Positions 16,940 through 25,092 of a stretch of 64,000 nt of DNA are shown here, piece by piece; within the stretch, counting starts at the first letter, position 1, and every line of letters begins with the position of its first letter. The DNA comes from Sphingomonas sp. PsM26. GTDB lineage: Bacteria > Pseudomonadota > Alphaproteobacteria > Sphingomonadales > Sphingomonadaceae. The notes under the pieces were generated by a model. That model had not been told where the DNA came from. It worked only from the letters and a program-made list of their open reading frames with translations, and searched no databases. Location: NCBI GenBank assembly GCA_030433805.1, contig JARUXA010000004.1, positions 1 to 64,000 of the forward strand, given 5' to 3'. The position numbers were made by a program, and so were the translations under genes.

Positions 16940-17950
16940 TTACTGCGTAGGAATCGCCAGCGCCGGCGGTGTGCGGCGGGGATGGGGGAAGTAGACGACC
17001 GGTGACGAGCGCGGGGATGGCGTGGCGCGCGGGACGACTGCTTCGCCGGGGGGAGTCGTGCCGTGCAACGGGCTCTCCGGCGCGGCGATCGTCGTCACGG
17101 TCGGGGATGTCGCGGCGGAAGGGATCGGACCCGCGCCGGAAGCCGGATCGACCGGACGGGTGGCAGGCTCGGGCGATATGCTGGCGATCGGCGTCGGATC
17201 GGTGGCCAGCGAATATGTCGTCGGATAGCCGCCATAGGGCCGGGGCGGACGATAGAAGACGTGATGTCCGATGATCGCGACCTTGGCCAATTCCCCCGCC
17301 CAGCGCGGCACGATCCATACCGAATGATAATGTGTCGCCTGTCCCGCCGTCAGCGAGACCGCGCCGCTCAGCGCGGCATCGGCGACCGCCCGCGCGCGGG
17401 CTAGTCCTGCCGCCGCCGGTCGCCGGGCCAGCGATCCGTCGCAGGCGAAGGTGAACTGGCACCCGGTCGGGCGTTCCGCGCCTTGATAGATCACGCCGCA
17501 GACCGTCTTGGGGTAATGCGGGTTGCGCACCCGGTTGAGCACGACTTGCGCCACGGCGCGCTGGCCCGACGGCGGTTCGCCGTTTGCTTCATAATAGATC
17601 GCGGTCGCGAGACAGGTCGCTGCCGCGCTGCGATCCGTCGCGGACAGGGTGGTGGCGACGAACGGCGGGGGCATCGGATTGACCGCGGTCAACGCGCGCG
17701 CGTAGTTTTCGGCGAGCGCCTGCACCGGTCCCAGCGCTTGCTTCTGTTGCGGCAGATACGTCTCGAGCGGCAGATCGTCGGGTGCCGCCGATGCATCCGC
17801 GCCATCCGATGGTCGCGCCGGAACGTCGCCGATCGCCAGCGCATCCGGGTGGTCGGCGATCGCGAGATAGACGAGCGCCGCTCCCGCACCGGACAGGCAC
17901 AGCAGCGCGGCGCCGAGGTAGAGCATCGACAGGCGAACCGGCGCGATCAT
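16940..17950 (-). CDS. Cell wall hydrolase, SleB family, membrane-anchored
   Basis: Predicted peptidoglycan hydrolase (336 aa) with a SleB/Hydrolase_2 domain (PF07486). An N-terminal membrane segment (about residues 9-32, LYLGAALLCLSGAGAALVYLAIA) anchors it in the inner membrane. The domain, about residues 105-215, shows AIYYEANGEP with the catalytic Glu, AVAQVVLNRVRNPHYP, and QFTFACDG, then HYHSVWIVPRWA. A long Pro/Thr/Ser-rich tail (about 230-336) is probably extended. The frame opens at TTG 17986, but ATG 17950 gives a proper anchor. It lies next to EPS genes, where local wall opening may help envelope assembly; this is inference. Confidence 0.88.
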   Translation of the reverse strand: MIAPVRLSMLYLGAALLCLSGAGAALVYLAIADHPDALAIGDVPARPSDGADASAAPDDLPLETYLPQQKQALGPVQALAENYARALTAVNPMPPPFVATTLSATDRSAAATCLATAIYYEANGEPPSGQRAVAQVVLNRVRNPHYPKTVCGVIYQGAERPTGCQFTFACDGSLARRPAAAGLARARAVADAALSGAVSLTAGQATHYHSVWIVPRWAGELAKVAIIGHHVFYRPPRPYGGYPTTYSLATDPTPIASISPEPATRPVDPASGAGPIPSAATSPTVTTIAAPESPLHGTTPPGEAVVPRATPSPRSSPVVYFPHPRRTPPALAIPTQ

Positions 17951-18032
17951 TCCGTGTGAATCATACCAGTCGCGTAACGATGTCAATCGAAACGCGCCCA
18001 GCCCTGCGTGCCCTCGTACCGGGCGTGGGGTG

Positions 18033-20519
18033 TTACCAGTTCAGCCCGACGCGTCCGTAAACATAGCGGCCGTTGAACCCGAACGGCGAGTAATAGGGAA
18101 ACGCGACCAGACCGCTGCCGTTGAGCACCGTCCCGCGCGACGATGCCAGCCGGACGAAGTCGGGATAGGTATCGAGCAGGTTGTTCGCGCCCACCGCGAG
18201 GTTGAGGTTGCGCATTACCTTGTAGCGCAGCTCGAGGTCGAAGATCGTGTGGCGGCCGGTGTGGATGTCGTCCGCCGCGAAGCCGGTGCTGCTCGGCTGG
18301 TTGACGTCGCCGTAATAAGACGCGCGCGCAGTCGCGCCGAGCTGGTCGAGCGACCAGTCGATCGTGCCGACGACCTTCTCGCGCGGGGTGCCCTGTTCGA
18401 ACGACACGATCCGCTGGCGGCTGAAGATCGGGAGCGTGGTCGTCCCCGCCGACGAGGTGATCGTCGCCGCGGCGGGCGCGCGCGTGACCTTGATGTCGTT
18501 GATGTTGGTCGCGGCGGTCAGGTCGAACGTGCCTGCCGCCCCGGTCGCCTTGCGGTAATGCGCGACCACGTCGATCCCCTTGGTGGTCGAGCGAATGCCG
18601 TTGAGGAAATAGCGCCCCGCGGTCACCGCGGTGATCCCCTCGTCGCGCAACCGCCCGATCACGACCCCGCCACTAAGGTTTTCGGACAGCGCGATCTGGT
18701 CGCGGATCTTGATGTGATACGCATCGACCGACAGATCGAACCCGCCCGAGCGGATCACGAACCCGGCCGACAGGTTGCGCGCGCGTTCCGGCTTCAGGGC
18801 CTGCCCGCCGAGCGCGAGGCCGACCGGACTGGTCGAGGGGAACAGCCCGGTTTCGACGATGACGCCGCTCGTCAGCACCGACGAGGTGGTGGTGAAGAAC
18901 TGCTGCTGGAGCGACGGCGCGCGGAAACCGGTCGAGGCGGTGCCGCGCAGCGCGAACCAGGGCGTGAAATCATAGCGCGCGGTCAGCTTGCCGGTCGCGG
19001 TCTCGCCGAAGTCGGAATAGCTTTCCCCGCGCACCGCCGCACCGAGCGTCAGCCCGTCGATCGGCTTGGCTTCGAGGTCTACATAGCCCGACACGTTGTC
19101 GCGATGTTCGTTGACGACGTTGGACGGCTGGAACCCTGGGAACCCTTGCGCGCCCGAACCCAGTGCGGTGCTCGTATTCGGCGCGCGGTTGTACGAGGTC
19201 GGCTCGCCCGCGCCGATCTTGAAGCCTTCGCGGCGATATTCGAGACCCCAGGCGATGTTGATCGTACCCGCACCGAGCGGCTGCTCGCGCGAGACGTCGA
19301 TCCCGCCGACCAACTGGTCGTAGGTCAGCTTGCCGTCGTAAAAACTGGTCTGCGATGCCGCGCCATAGGTCGAGTTGCCCGAGTTGCGCGTCCCGAAGTT
19401 CAGCTGGTTGCGCCCATAGGACACGTTGAAATCGACCTTCCAGCCGGACAGTTCGCCACGGATACCGCCGGTCGCGGTCAGATCGTTCGAGACGACGTTG
19501 ATCAGCGGGGTGAACCCGTCGGGATACAGGCTGGCGAGCGCGGCGGCGTTGGCGTTGTTGTCGGTGCCGCCGTTGACGCGCGGGGTCGCGGCGCTGGTGC
19601 TGTCGCGATACTGGTATCCGCCGAAGCCGTAGAGCGTCCAGCCAGTGTCGCCGAGCGGTTTACCTGCGTTGATATAGCCGCTGTACTGCTGCACGTCCGG
19701 GTCACCGTAGCGCGAGCGGATGCGGACCGGGGTCTTGCGCGGATCGAAGTCGCCGCGGCTGGTCGGGTTACGGTCGAGATATTCGCCCGACACGGTCAGG
19801 AACCCGTCCGACCCGAGCCCGATGCCCTGCCAGCCCGCGACCGTGACGGTCTCGCCGTCGCGCTCGTTGCGGTTGCCGCGCGCGGTGGTCACGTCGGTGA
19901 TATACTGGCCGTAGGTCACGGTCGCGCCGCCGCCGTGCCGCGCTTCGCGCAAGCGCAGGTTGACGACACCCGCGATCGCGTCCGAACCATATTGCGCCGC
20001 CGCGCCATCGCGCAGCACTTCGATCCGGTCGAGCGCGACCGAGGGGATGGTGTTGAGATCGACCGCCGCCGCGCCGCGCCCGACCGACCCGTTGGTGTTG
20101 ATAAGGGCCGAGGTATGCGCGCGCACGCCGTTGATGAGCACCAGCGTCTGGTCCGGCGACAGGCCACGCAGCGTCGCGGGGCGGACCGAGTCGGTGCCGT
20201 CGACCGCGGACGAGCGCGGGAAATCGATCGACGGGACCACGGCGGCGAGGGCGCTGGCGAGTTCGGTCGTGCCCTGCCGCTGGAGCGTGGCGGCGCTGAG
20301 CACGTCGACGGGTGCCGCGCTGTCGAGCCGCGAGCGGCCGACCGTGCGCGTGCCGGTCACGACGATGTCGGTCGGCTCGGCGGGAGCGTCCGGCGTGCTG
20401 GCTGCTGCCGCGTCGGTGGCATCCGCGGGTGCGGTCGCGACTTGCGCTTGTGCGTTGGTCGAAACCGCCAGCGCAAGCGTCGAAACGGCAACGGCGAACA
20501 GCGCCCGGTGGGTGATCAT
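18033..20519 (-). CDS. TonB-dependent outer-membrane receptor
   Basis: Outer-membrane active transporter (828 aa). Signal peptide at residues 1-25 (RALFAVAVSTLALAVSTNAQAQ), then a TonB-box-like TDIVVTGTRT near residue 50, a plug domain (about 60-180: PVDVLSAATLQRQG, TLRGLSPDQTLVLINGVR, RIEVLRDGAAAQYGSDAIAG) and a 22-strand barrel ending in VYGRVGLNW with the aromatic C-terminus. There is no N-terminal STN domain, so it is a plain transporter. The plug resembles receptors for carbohydrates or other organics rather than classical siderophore receptors, but the substrate is unknown. ATG 20519 follows an AAAGGGA ribosome site. Confidence 0.93.
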   Translation of the reverse strand: MITHRALFAVAVSTLALAVSTNAQAQVATAPADATDAAAASTPDAPAEPTDIVVTGTRTVGRSRLDSAAPVDVLSAATLQRQGTTELASALAAVVPSIDFPRSSAVDGTDSVRPATLRGLSPDQTLVLINGVRAHTSALINTNGSVGRGAAAVDLNTIPSVALDRIEVLRDGAAAQYGSDAIAGVVNLRLREARHGGGATVTYGQYITDVTTARGNRNERDGETVTVAGWQGIGLGSDGFLTVSGEYLDRNPTSRGDFDPRKTPVRIRSRYGDPDVQQYSGYINAGKPLGDTGWTLYGFGGYQYRDSTSAATPRVNGGTDNNANAAALASLYPDGFTPLINVVSNDLTATGGIRGELSGWKVDFNVSYGRNQLNFGTRNSGNSTYGAASQTSFYDGKLTYDQLVGGIDVSREQPLGAGTINIAWGLEYRREGFKIGAGEPTSYNRAPNTSTALGSGAQGFPGFQPSNVVNEHRDNVSGYVDLEAKPIDGLTLGAAVRGESYSDFGETATGKLTARYDFTPWFALRGTASTGFRAPSLQQQFFTTTSSVLTSGVIVETGLFPSTSPVGLALGGQALKPERARNLSAGFVIRSGGFDLSVDAYHIKIRDQIALSENLSGGVVIGRLRDEGITAVTAGRYFLNGIRSTTKGIDVVAHYRKATGAAGTFDLTAATNINDIKVTRAPAAATITSSAGTTTLPIFSRQRIVSFEQGTPREKVVGTIDWSLDQLGATARASYYGDVNQPSSTGFAADDIHTGRHTIFDLELRYKVMRNLNLAVGANNLLDTYPDFVRLASSRGTVLNGSGLVAFPYYSPFGFNGRYVYGRVGLNW

Positions 20520-20724
20520 GGAAGCGGTCCCTTTGGAATATCCATGCGGGCGCAATAGGCTGGCCCACGTTTATGACGGCCCCGTGGCAGATCGCTACGG
20601 ATTGCGACGCAAAGAAATCCCATGCGGCCATCTCGAAAAAATTGGCCCGGCACGCTGGGTGCCAGGCCAAGGGGACGCGGGAGCTTACCCAGCGTGTTCG
20701 GGATCGACCCGTCGGATCGAAAGG
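20520..20724. promoter_or_regulatory. Promoter region of the TonB receptor gene
   Basis: This 205-bp stretch lies between the TonB receptor start and the 3' end of the upstream lipoprotein gene, both on the minus strand. It must hold the receptor promoter and the end of the cysE-puuD-lipoprotein transcript. No strong palindrome, terminator or riboswitch was recognised. Confidence 0.4.
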
Positions 20725-20961
20725 CTATTGCGCGTTGCCGACACCGTCAGCGGTGTTGAGCGTGGCGGAATCGTTGGCCACCGTCAGATCGTTGCCGACA
20801 GTATCCACCGCGGTGGCGTTTCCGTCAGCCGCCGCTGGGTCGTTCGGCACGGTTTCGTTGATGACCACGGTGTTGGCCGCTTCGTCCTGCTTGGTGCAGG
20901 CGGAGATCGTGAGTGCGGTGGTGGCGAGCGCCGCCGCGGTGCGAACAGTTTTCAGCATCAT
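20725..20961 (-). CDS. Small acidic lipoprotein, unknown function
   Basis: Predicted 78-aa lipoprotein. The signal peptide (residues 1-20) ends in a clear lipobox, LTISAC, so the mature chain would be lipidated at the Cys and envelope-bound. The mature part is Asp/Asn/Thr/Val-rich low complexity with short imitations of one another (VDTVGNDL, ADGVGN) and no recognisable fold. ATG 20961 or the adjacent ATG 20958 follows AAAGGG. It is 23 bp downstream of the PuuD-like gene on the same strand and may be co-transcribed. The longer frame to 21108 lies inside puuD and is rejected. Confidence 0.65.
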   Translation of the reverse strand: MMLKTVRTAAALATTALTISACTKQDEAANTVVINETVPNDPAAADGNATAVDTVGNDLTVANDSATLNTADGVGNAQ

Positions 20962-20984
20962 TACCCTTTCGTGGTGGTGAACCG

Positions 20985-21770
20985 TCATCGTGCCGCCGCC
21001 GCGGTGCGCAGCGACTGGCCGATCAAACCGAAGAACGCGCGGCTTTCCGCAGAACGATCGGCATCCCATTCGGGGTGCCACTGGACGCCCAGCACGTCCG
21101 CACCGCACGGGCGCGCACGGACCGCCTCGATCAGCCCGTCGTCCGCCGCCACCGCCTCAATCGCGAGGCCGTTGCCAAGTCGGTCGATTCCCTGTTCGTG
21201 GACCGAATTGACGCGCATCCGCCGCCGTCCGGTCGACTTCGCGAGCAATCCGCCAGCGCCGAGCTCGACATCGTGGCAATGCCCGAACAGGTCCTGATAA
21301 CATCCGTCCCAAGACCCGCGATGATGGCGTTCCGCACACGTCGCGGCGGACAGCGTTCCGCCGAACAGCACGTTGATTTCCTGTAAACCCCTGCAGATTC
21401 CGAACACCGGTTTGCCCGCCTCGATCATCCCCCCCGCCAGCGCGAGCGCGACCGCGTCGCGGTCGGGATCGCAGCGCTGACCCGCGGGCAGAGGCGCACC
21501 ACCATAGCATTCGGGCGCGACGTTGGAACGCGATCCCGTCAGCAGCAATCCGTCGAGCAAGAGCGTCAGCGCGGCGATGTTGGCGTCGTCGCGGACGGCG
21601 GGGATGAGCACCACCGCGGCTTCCGAATATTGCGACAAGGGCGTGATGAAGCGCGTGGCGACTGCCTGCACCGGGCGTGCGCTCGTCTCATTACAGCACA
21701 AGACGCCGATCACCGGGCGGGCGGTCCGGCCCGGCGGGGTCGCGGACTTCCGGAAGCGCGCGTCGATCAT
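20985..21770 (-). CDS. PuuD-like gamma-glutamyl amidohydrolase (class I glutamine amidotransferase fold, peptidase C26)
   Basis: Predicted cytoplasmic hydrolase (261 aa) of the peptidase C26 family, which cleaves gamma-glutamyl amides such as gamma-glutamyl-GABA. The catalytic nucleophile Cys126 lies in FGICRGLQEINV, preceded by DGLLLTGSRSNVAPECY (the PuuD family usually has a PGS-type motif here), and His232/Glu234 lie in VQWHPEWD. Its ATG overlaps the stop of the serine acetyltransferase gene (ATGA at 21767-21770), so the two proteins are translationally coupled. The pairing suggests handling of gamma-glutamyl or cysteine-related compounds, not the putrescine pathway; this is inference. Confidence 0.88.
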   Translation of the reverse strand: MIDARFRKSATPPGRTARPVIGVLCCNETSARPVQAVATRFITPLSQYSEAAVVLIPAVRDDANIAALTLLLDGLLLTGSRSNVAPECYGGAPLPAGQRCDPDRDAVALALAGGMIEAGKPVFGICRGLQEINVLFGGTLSAATCAERHHRGSWDGCYQDLFGHCHDVELGAGGLLAKSTGRRRMRVNSVHEQGIDRLGNGLAIEAVAADDGLIEAVRARPCGADVLGVQWHPEWDADRSAESRAFFGLIGQSLRTAAAAR

Positions 21771-22744
21771 TGCGTCGCCGCCCGCTGGAGAACGTCACGC
21801 AGGTCGAGCCCGGCTGCATCGTCGAGGCGGATCGCTTCGGGCTGGACGACGACGCTGTCCGCGGGCACGTCCGACAACAGCCAGACGTTGCCGCCGATGG
21901 TCGACCGCGCGCCGATCTCCACACGGCCGAGGATCGTTGTCCCGGCATAGATCACCACGTCGTCCCCGATGATCGGATGCCGCGCATGGCGTTCGCGCAC
22001 GTCGTCGCGGGTCAGCCCGACCGGGCTTCGCGCGCCGAGCGTGACGTGCTGGTACAGCCGTACCCGCGCGCCGACGATCGCGGTTTCGCCGATCACCACG
22101 CCGGTGCCGTGATCGATGAAGAAGCTTTTGCCGATCGTCGCGCCGGGGTGGATGTCGATCCCGGTATGCTCGTTGGCGATCTCGGAGATGACGCGCGCGA
22201 CGATCGGCGCGCCGAGATTGTGGAGCTCGTGCGCGATCCGGTGGTGCAAGCTGGCGATCGCGCCGGGATAGCAGACGAGGATCTCGTCGACGCTGCGCGC
22301 AGCAGGGTCGCCGAGGAACGCGGCGTCCACGTCGCTGTCGACCAGGCGGCGGATGTCGCCCAGCGTCGCGGTGAACAGCCGGGTGATCGTCGCGGCATGA
22401 TCTGGGTCGAACGGTCCTGCCTCATGTTGCCAATAGCCGAGTTCGGCGCCGATCTCGCGTTCGAGTTCGGTCAGCGCGGCGAGCAGACGCGCGACGACGA
22501 ACTGGTCCTCCTCCAGCGCAGACCCGCGGAAATGCCCGAGACGCCGCGGATACAGTGTCGCCGACAGCAACGCGACGACCTGTTCCAGCGCGCTGCGCGA
22601 CGGAAAGCTCGCGACGTCGCGGGCCTCGTCCTGGCGACGGCGCCACGCATCGCGCGCCGCGCGCAGATCCGCGACCGCCGCATAAACGGGGGACGGTGGG
22701 GTGGTGGGGTGCGGGTGCTTGGCGAAAGCGGCGTGGGTCGTCAT
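21767..22744 (-). CDS. Serine O-acetyltransferase family protein (CysE/EpsC-like)
   Basis: Left-handed beta-helix acetyltransferase (325 aa), expected to make O-acetylserine from serine and acetyl-CoA for cysteine synthesis. The long helical N-terminal domain (1-180) is typical of the EpsC-like long form. The hexapeptide repeats start at GIDIHPGATIGKSFFIDHGTG (about 196-215), which contains the family's active-site Asp/His pair, and continue through GVVIGETAIVGARV and GDDVVIYAGTTILGRVEIG. It heads the operon with the PuuD-like gene and faces a symporter gene across a palindrome-containing region. A standard housekeeping cysE may exist elsewhere. Confidence 0.88.
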   Translation of the reverse strand: MTTHAAFAKHPHPTTPPSPVYAAVADLRAARDAWRRRQDEARDVASFPSRSALEQVVALLSATLYPRRLGHFRGSALEEDQFVVARLLAALTELEREIGAELGYWQHEAGPFDPDHAATITRLFTATLGDIRRLVDSDVDAAFLGDPAARSVDEILVCYPGAIASLHHRIAHELHNLGAPIVARVISEIANEHTGIDIHPGATIGKSFFIDHGTGVVIGETAIVGARVRLYQHVTLGARSPVGLTRDDVRERHARHPIIGDDVVIYAGTTILGRVEIGARSTIGGNVWLLSDVPADSVVVQPEAIRLDDAAGLDLRDVLQRAATQ

Positions 22745-22763
22745 CGGAACCTCCAGCCCCGAT

Positions 22764-22790
22764 CATATCCCACTACGGTGGTATGATATG
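22764..22790. promoter_or_regulatory. 27-bp imperfect palindrome in the divergent cysE-like/symporter promoter
   Basis: The sequence is symmetric about base 22777, with perfect outer arms CATATC/GATATG and further paired positions inside; 10 of 13 position pairs are complementary. It lies 20 bp upstream of the acetyltransferase start and 120 bp from the symporter start, so one dimeric regulator could act on both directions. The family of the regulator cannot be told from the site. Confidence 0.6.
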
Positions 22791-22909
22791 AAAGAATTGC
22801 TTCGGTTGGCGCAAGCATGCCTTTGCGGACGTTACGGCCGGCTTGGTCCACAAGGATCGCGTCCTGCGCGCCCGCGCGACGGGACGTCTTACGCAATCGG
22901 AGTTCGTCC

Positions 22910-24241
22910 ATGTCCTTATCCGCGCCGGCTTCGCGCCCCGCCTTGCGCCTGCCGTTTGGCGCGCAAGTCTTGCTTGGCATGGCGATCGGCCTTGCGCTGG
23001 GTTTTGCCGGACGCGCGTTCGACGGCCCCTCGGCGGCGATCCTCGGGGAAGCGTTGCACACCACCGGGCAGATCTTTGTGCAGTTGCTCAAGGCGCTTGT
23101 CCCGCCATTGGTGTTCACCGCGATCGTCGCGTCGATCGCGGCGCTGCGTGATCTCGAGAATGCCGCGAAGCTGGTGGTGCAGACGCTGCTGTGGTTCGCG
23201 CTGACCGCGCTGATCGCGGTGACGATCGGGATCGTGCTCGGGCTGGTGATCGAACCGGGGCTCCACGCCGGGATCGACCGCGCCGCCGCCAAGCTGCCGT
23301 CGAGCAGCGGATCGTGGCTCGATTTCCTCAAGGGCCTGGTCCCCGCCAATGTCTTCGGGATCGGCGCGTCGACCACGATCGAGGACGGCGTGGCAAAGAC
23401 CGCGGTGTCGTTCAACGTGCTCCAGATCATCGTCGCGGCAATCGCGATCGGCGCGGCGGCGGTGCGCAGCGGTGAGGGCGGGGCGGGGTTCCTCGCGTTC
23501 AACGCCTCCGCGCTCGTCGTCTTCCGCCGGTTGCTGCGCTGGGTCATTGCGCTGACGCCGATCGGTACCGCCGCGCTGATCGGCGATGCGGTGATCCGCT
23601 ACGGCTGGAGTTCGCTGTCCGCGCTCGGATCGTTCGCAGGCGCGGTGTACCTCGGGCTCGCGCTGGTGCTGTTCGTGGTTTATCCGCTGCTGCTGCTCGC
23701 GAACGGGCTCAGCCCGCTGCGCTTCTTTGGCCATGCATGGCCCGCGATCCAGTTGGGGTTCGTGTCGCGCTCGTCGGTCGGCACGCTGCCGATGACCGAG
23801 CAAGTGACCGAACACGGGCTTGGCGTGCCGCGCGCTTATGCCGCCTTCGCGGTGCCGCTTGGCGCGACCACCAAGATGGACGGCTGTGCGGCGATCTATC
23901 CCGCGCTGTCGGCGATCTTCGTCGCGCAATTCTTCGGGTTGCAGCTCCACGCCTCGGACTACGGGCTGATCGCGTTCGTCTCGGTGATCGGATCGGCAGC
24001 AACCGCGGGGCTCACCGGCGCGACCGTGATGCTCACGCTGACGCTCTCGACGCTGGGGCTGCCGCTGGAGGGAGCGGGGCTGTTGCTCGCGATCGACCCG
24101 ATCCTCGACATGGGGCGCACCGCCGTCAACGTCGCGGGGCAGGCGCTGGTACCGACGATCGTCGCCAAGCGGGCAGGGATCCTCGATCTCACCGCGTTCG
24201 GGCAGGATCGCGCCACGGTTCCGGCAGCCACGATCGCCTGA
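22910..24241 (+). CDS. Dicarboxylate/amino acid:cation symporter (DAACS family)
   Basis: Inner-membrane secondary transporter (443 aa) of the GltP/DctA family that takes up acidic amino acids, dicarboxylates or related solutes with protons or sodium. It has about eight membrane helices and the re-entrant loop motifs: SSVGTLPMT (family SSxxTLP serine-rich loop) and GATTKMDGCA (counterpart of GATxNMDG) where Thr-Lys replaces the usual residues. The change in this binding loop and the CysE/PuuD neighbours hint at a substrate other than glutamate, for example a cystine-like compound. ATG 22910 is preceded by CGGAG; the frame upstream is non-conserved. Confidence 0.9.
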   Translation: MSLSAPASRPALRLPFGAQVLLGMAIGLALGFAGRAFDGPSAAILGEALHTTGQIFVQLLKALVPPLVFTAIVASIAALRDLENAAKLVVQTLLWFALTALIAVTIGIVLGLVIEPGLHAGIDRAAAKLPSSSGSWLDFLKGLVPANVFGIGASTTIEDGVAKTAVSFNVLQIIVAAIAIGAAAVRSGEGGAGFLAFNASALVVFRRLLRWVIALTPIGTAALIGDAVIRYGWSSLSALGSFAGAVYLGLALVLFVVYPLLLLANGLSPLRFFGHAWPAIQLGFVSRSSVGTLPMTEQVTEHGLGVPRAYAAFAVPLGATTKMDGCAAIYPALSAIFVAQFFGLQLHASDYGLIAFVSVIGSAATAGLTGATVMLTLTLSTLGLPLEGAGLLLAIDPILDMGRTAVNVAGQALVPTIVAKRAGILDLTAFGQDRATVPAATIA

Positions 24242-24248
24242 ACGGTCC

Positions 24249-24266
24249 CGGGGGCGTACACCCCCG
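24249..24266. terminator. GC-rich hairpin between convergent genes
   Basis: A 6-bp perfect stem (CGGGGG/CCCCCG) with a 6-nt loop lies just after the symporter stop and before the stop of the convergent PEP-CTERM gene. A second GC-rich repeat follows. There is no T-run, so if it ends transcription it is not a classical intrinsic terminator. Confidence 0.35.
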
Positions 24267-24297
24267 CGCCGCCCCCGCGGCGCAGGGGTGGCAGGTC

Positions 24298-24915
24298 TCA
24301 GGCGAGCGTCGTCTGGAGGGTCGACGCTTGCCGCTTGCGGCGGCGGATGGCGGCACCCATCAGGCCGAACCCGCCGAGAAACATCGCCCATGTCCCCGGC
24401 TCGGGAACCGCACCCGGCGTTGGGGGCGGCAAAGCGCCGCCGTCTACCGAGACGGCGGACTTGACCAGCGTTAGGACCCAGCCGTCGTCCTCTGCGTCGA
24501 TATCGACCTCGACGCGCAGCCCGTTCGCAATGTCGTCGAAGAACGTCGCGCCAAGTGTGAAGCTCGCGAACGAATAGGTATCGTCCAGGCCGGTCAGGTT
24601 TCCGATCCGCGTGCGAACACCATTGTCATAGGCATAGATGGTATCGATCTCGAACGGCGAGTCGACGTCGAACGCGCTGATGTTCAACGTCGCGGTGCTG
24701 AACGGCGTGGTGATCGGATTGTGCCGCCAGCCCCAGTCCTGATCCGCCTCGCGATAATAGGGTGCCGCGAACGGATCGACCCCGGCGGGCAGGAAAAAGC
24801 CCGTCGGTGCCTGAATCGTATCGGTAAAGGCGACGGCATTGGCCGTCGTCGCGCCAAGGGTCGTGGCGAGGGCCGCAACAGCCAGCCCGGATAAACAGCG
24901 GTAAAGCGTCTTCAT
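24298..24915 (-). CDS. PEPxxWA-CTERM sorting domain protein
   Basis: Exported protein (205 aa) with a signal peptide (residues 1-25, to TTANA) and a C-terminal PEPxxWA-CTERM sorting signal: VPEPGTWAMFLGG, a hydrophobic helix, then the basic RRRKRQ. In this class the signal is recognised by an exosortase and the protein is anchored or released at the surface, usually in organisms that make EPS. The middle is a beta-rich domain (PFEIDTIYAYDNG, ADFDV-like strands, DIDAEDDGW) of unknown role. No exosortase is in the window. ATG 24915 was chosen because it begins the signal peptide. A sigma-54-type promoter lies 160 bp upstream. Confidence 0.9.
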   Translation of the reverse strand: MKTLYRCLSGLAVAALATTLGATTANAVAFTDTIQAPTGFFLPAGVDPFAAPYYREADQDWGWRHNPITTPFSTATLNISAFDVDSPFEIDTIYAYDNGVRTRIGNLTGLDDTYSFASFTLGATFFDDIANGLRVEVDIDAEDDGWVLTLVKSAVSVDGGALPPPTPGAVPEPGTWAMFLGGFGLMGAAIRRRKRQASTLQTTLA

Positions 24916-24931
24916 GACAGAACATCCCCTG

Positions 24932-24945
24932 CTTGGCATGCCAAG
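24932..24945. promoter_or_regulatory. Perfect 14-bp palindrome in the PEP-CTERM gene leader
   Basis: CTTGGCATGCCAAG is fully self-complementary and sits 17 bp upstream of the PEP-CTERM start codon, next to its ribosome site region. It could be a protein binding site or an RNA hairpin that hinders translation initiation. No function is known. Confidence 0.5.
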
Positions 24946-24984
24946 ATGTCGATGACGGACCGAGGTCTTGCGCATGCGAATGAA

Positions 24985-25006
24985 CGGAGACGACGATCCG
25001 TCTCCG
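24985..25006. promoter_or_regulatory. 8-bp stem hairpin in the PEP-CTERM gene leader
   Basis: A perfect inverted repeat CGGAGACG/CGTCTCCG with a 6-nt loop lies between the sigma-54-like promoter and the gene. It is inside the predicted 5' untranslated region, so it would fold in the transcript; an activator or other binding site is also possible. Confidence 0.5.
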
Positions 25007-25076
25007 ACCAACGCGAACGGGCAGCACAGGATGACAGTCTTCCCAGACGACACGCCAACGATGGCGATGGTTAACG

Positions 25077-25092
25077 AGCAAAAGCCATGCCA
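25077..25092 (-). promoter_or_regulatory. Sigma-54 (RpoN) type -24/-12 promoter
   Basis: On the minus strand the site reads TGGCATGGCTTTTGCT. It matches the RpoN consensus TGGCACG-N4-TTGCT at all but one of its defined positions, including the invariant GG and GC with correct spacing. It faces the PEP-CTERM gene and would give a leader of about 150 nt. PEP-CTERM genes are known in several bacteria to be controlled by RpoN with the PrsK/PrsR pair. Confidence 0.75.

Noticed and set aside
18030..20558. 842-aa plus-strand frame
   Set aside because: Mirror of the TonB receptor gene. The receptor has signal peptide, plug and barrel; the other frame has none.
20962..21108. Extended frame upstream of the small lipoprotein
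   Set aside because: It runs inside the PuuD-like gene on the same strand and would not give a lipoprotein signal at the N-terminus; the ATG at 20961 does.
22916..24391. 491-aa minus-strand frame across the symporter
   Set aside because: Antisense shadow of the DAACS transporter, rich in Arg, Asp and Gln without hydrophobic segments.
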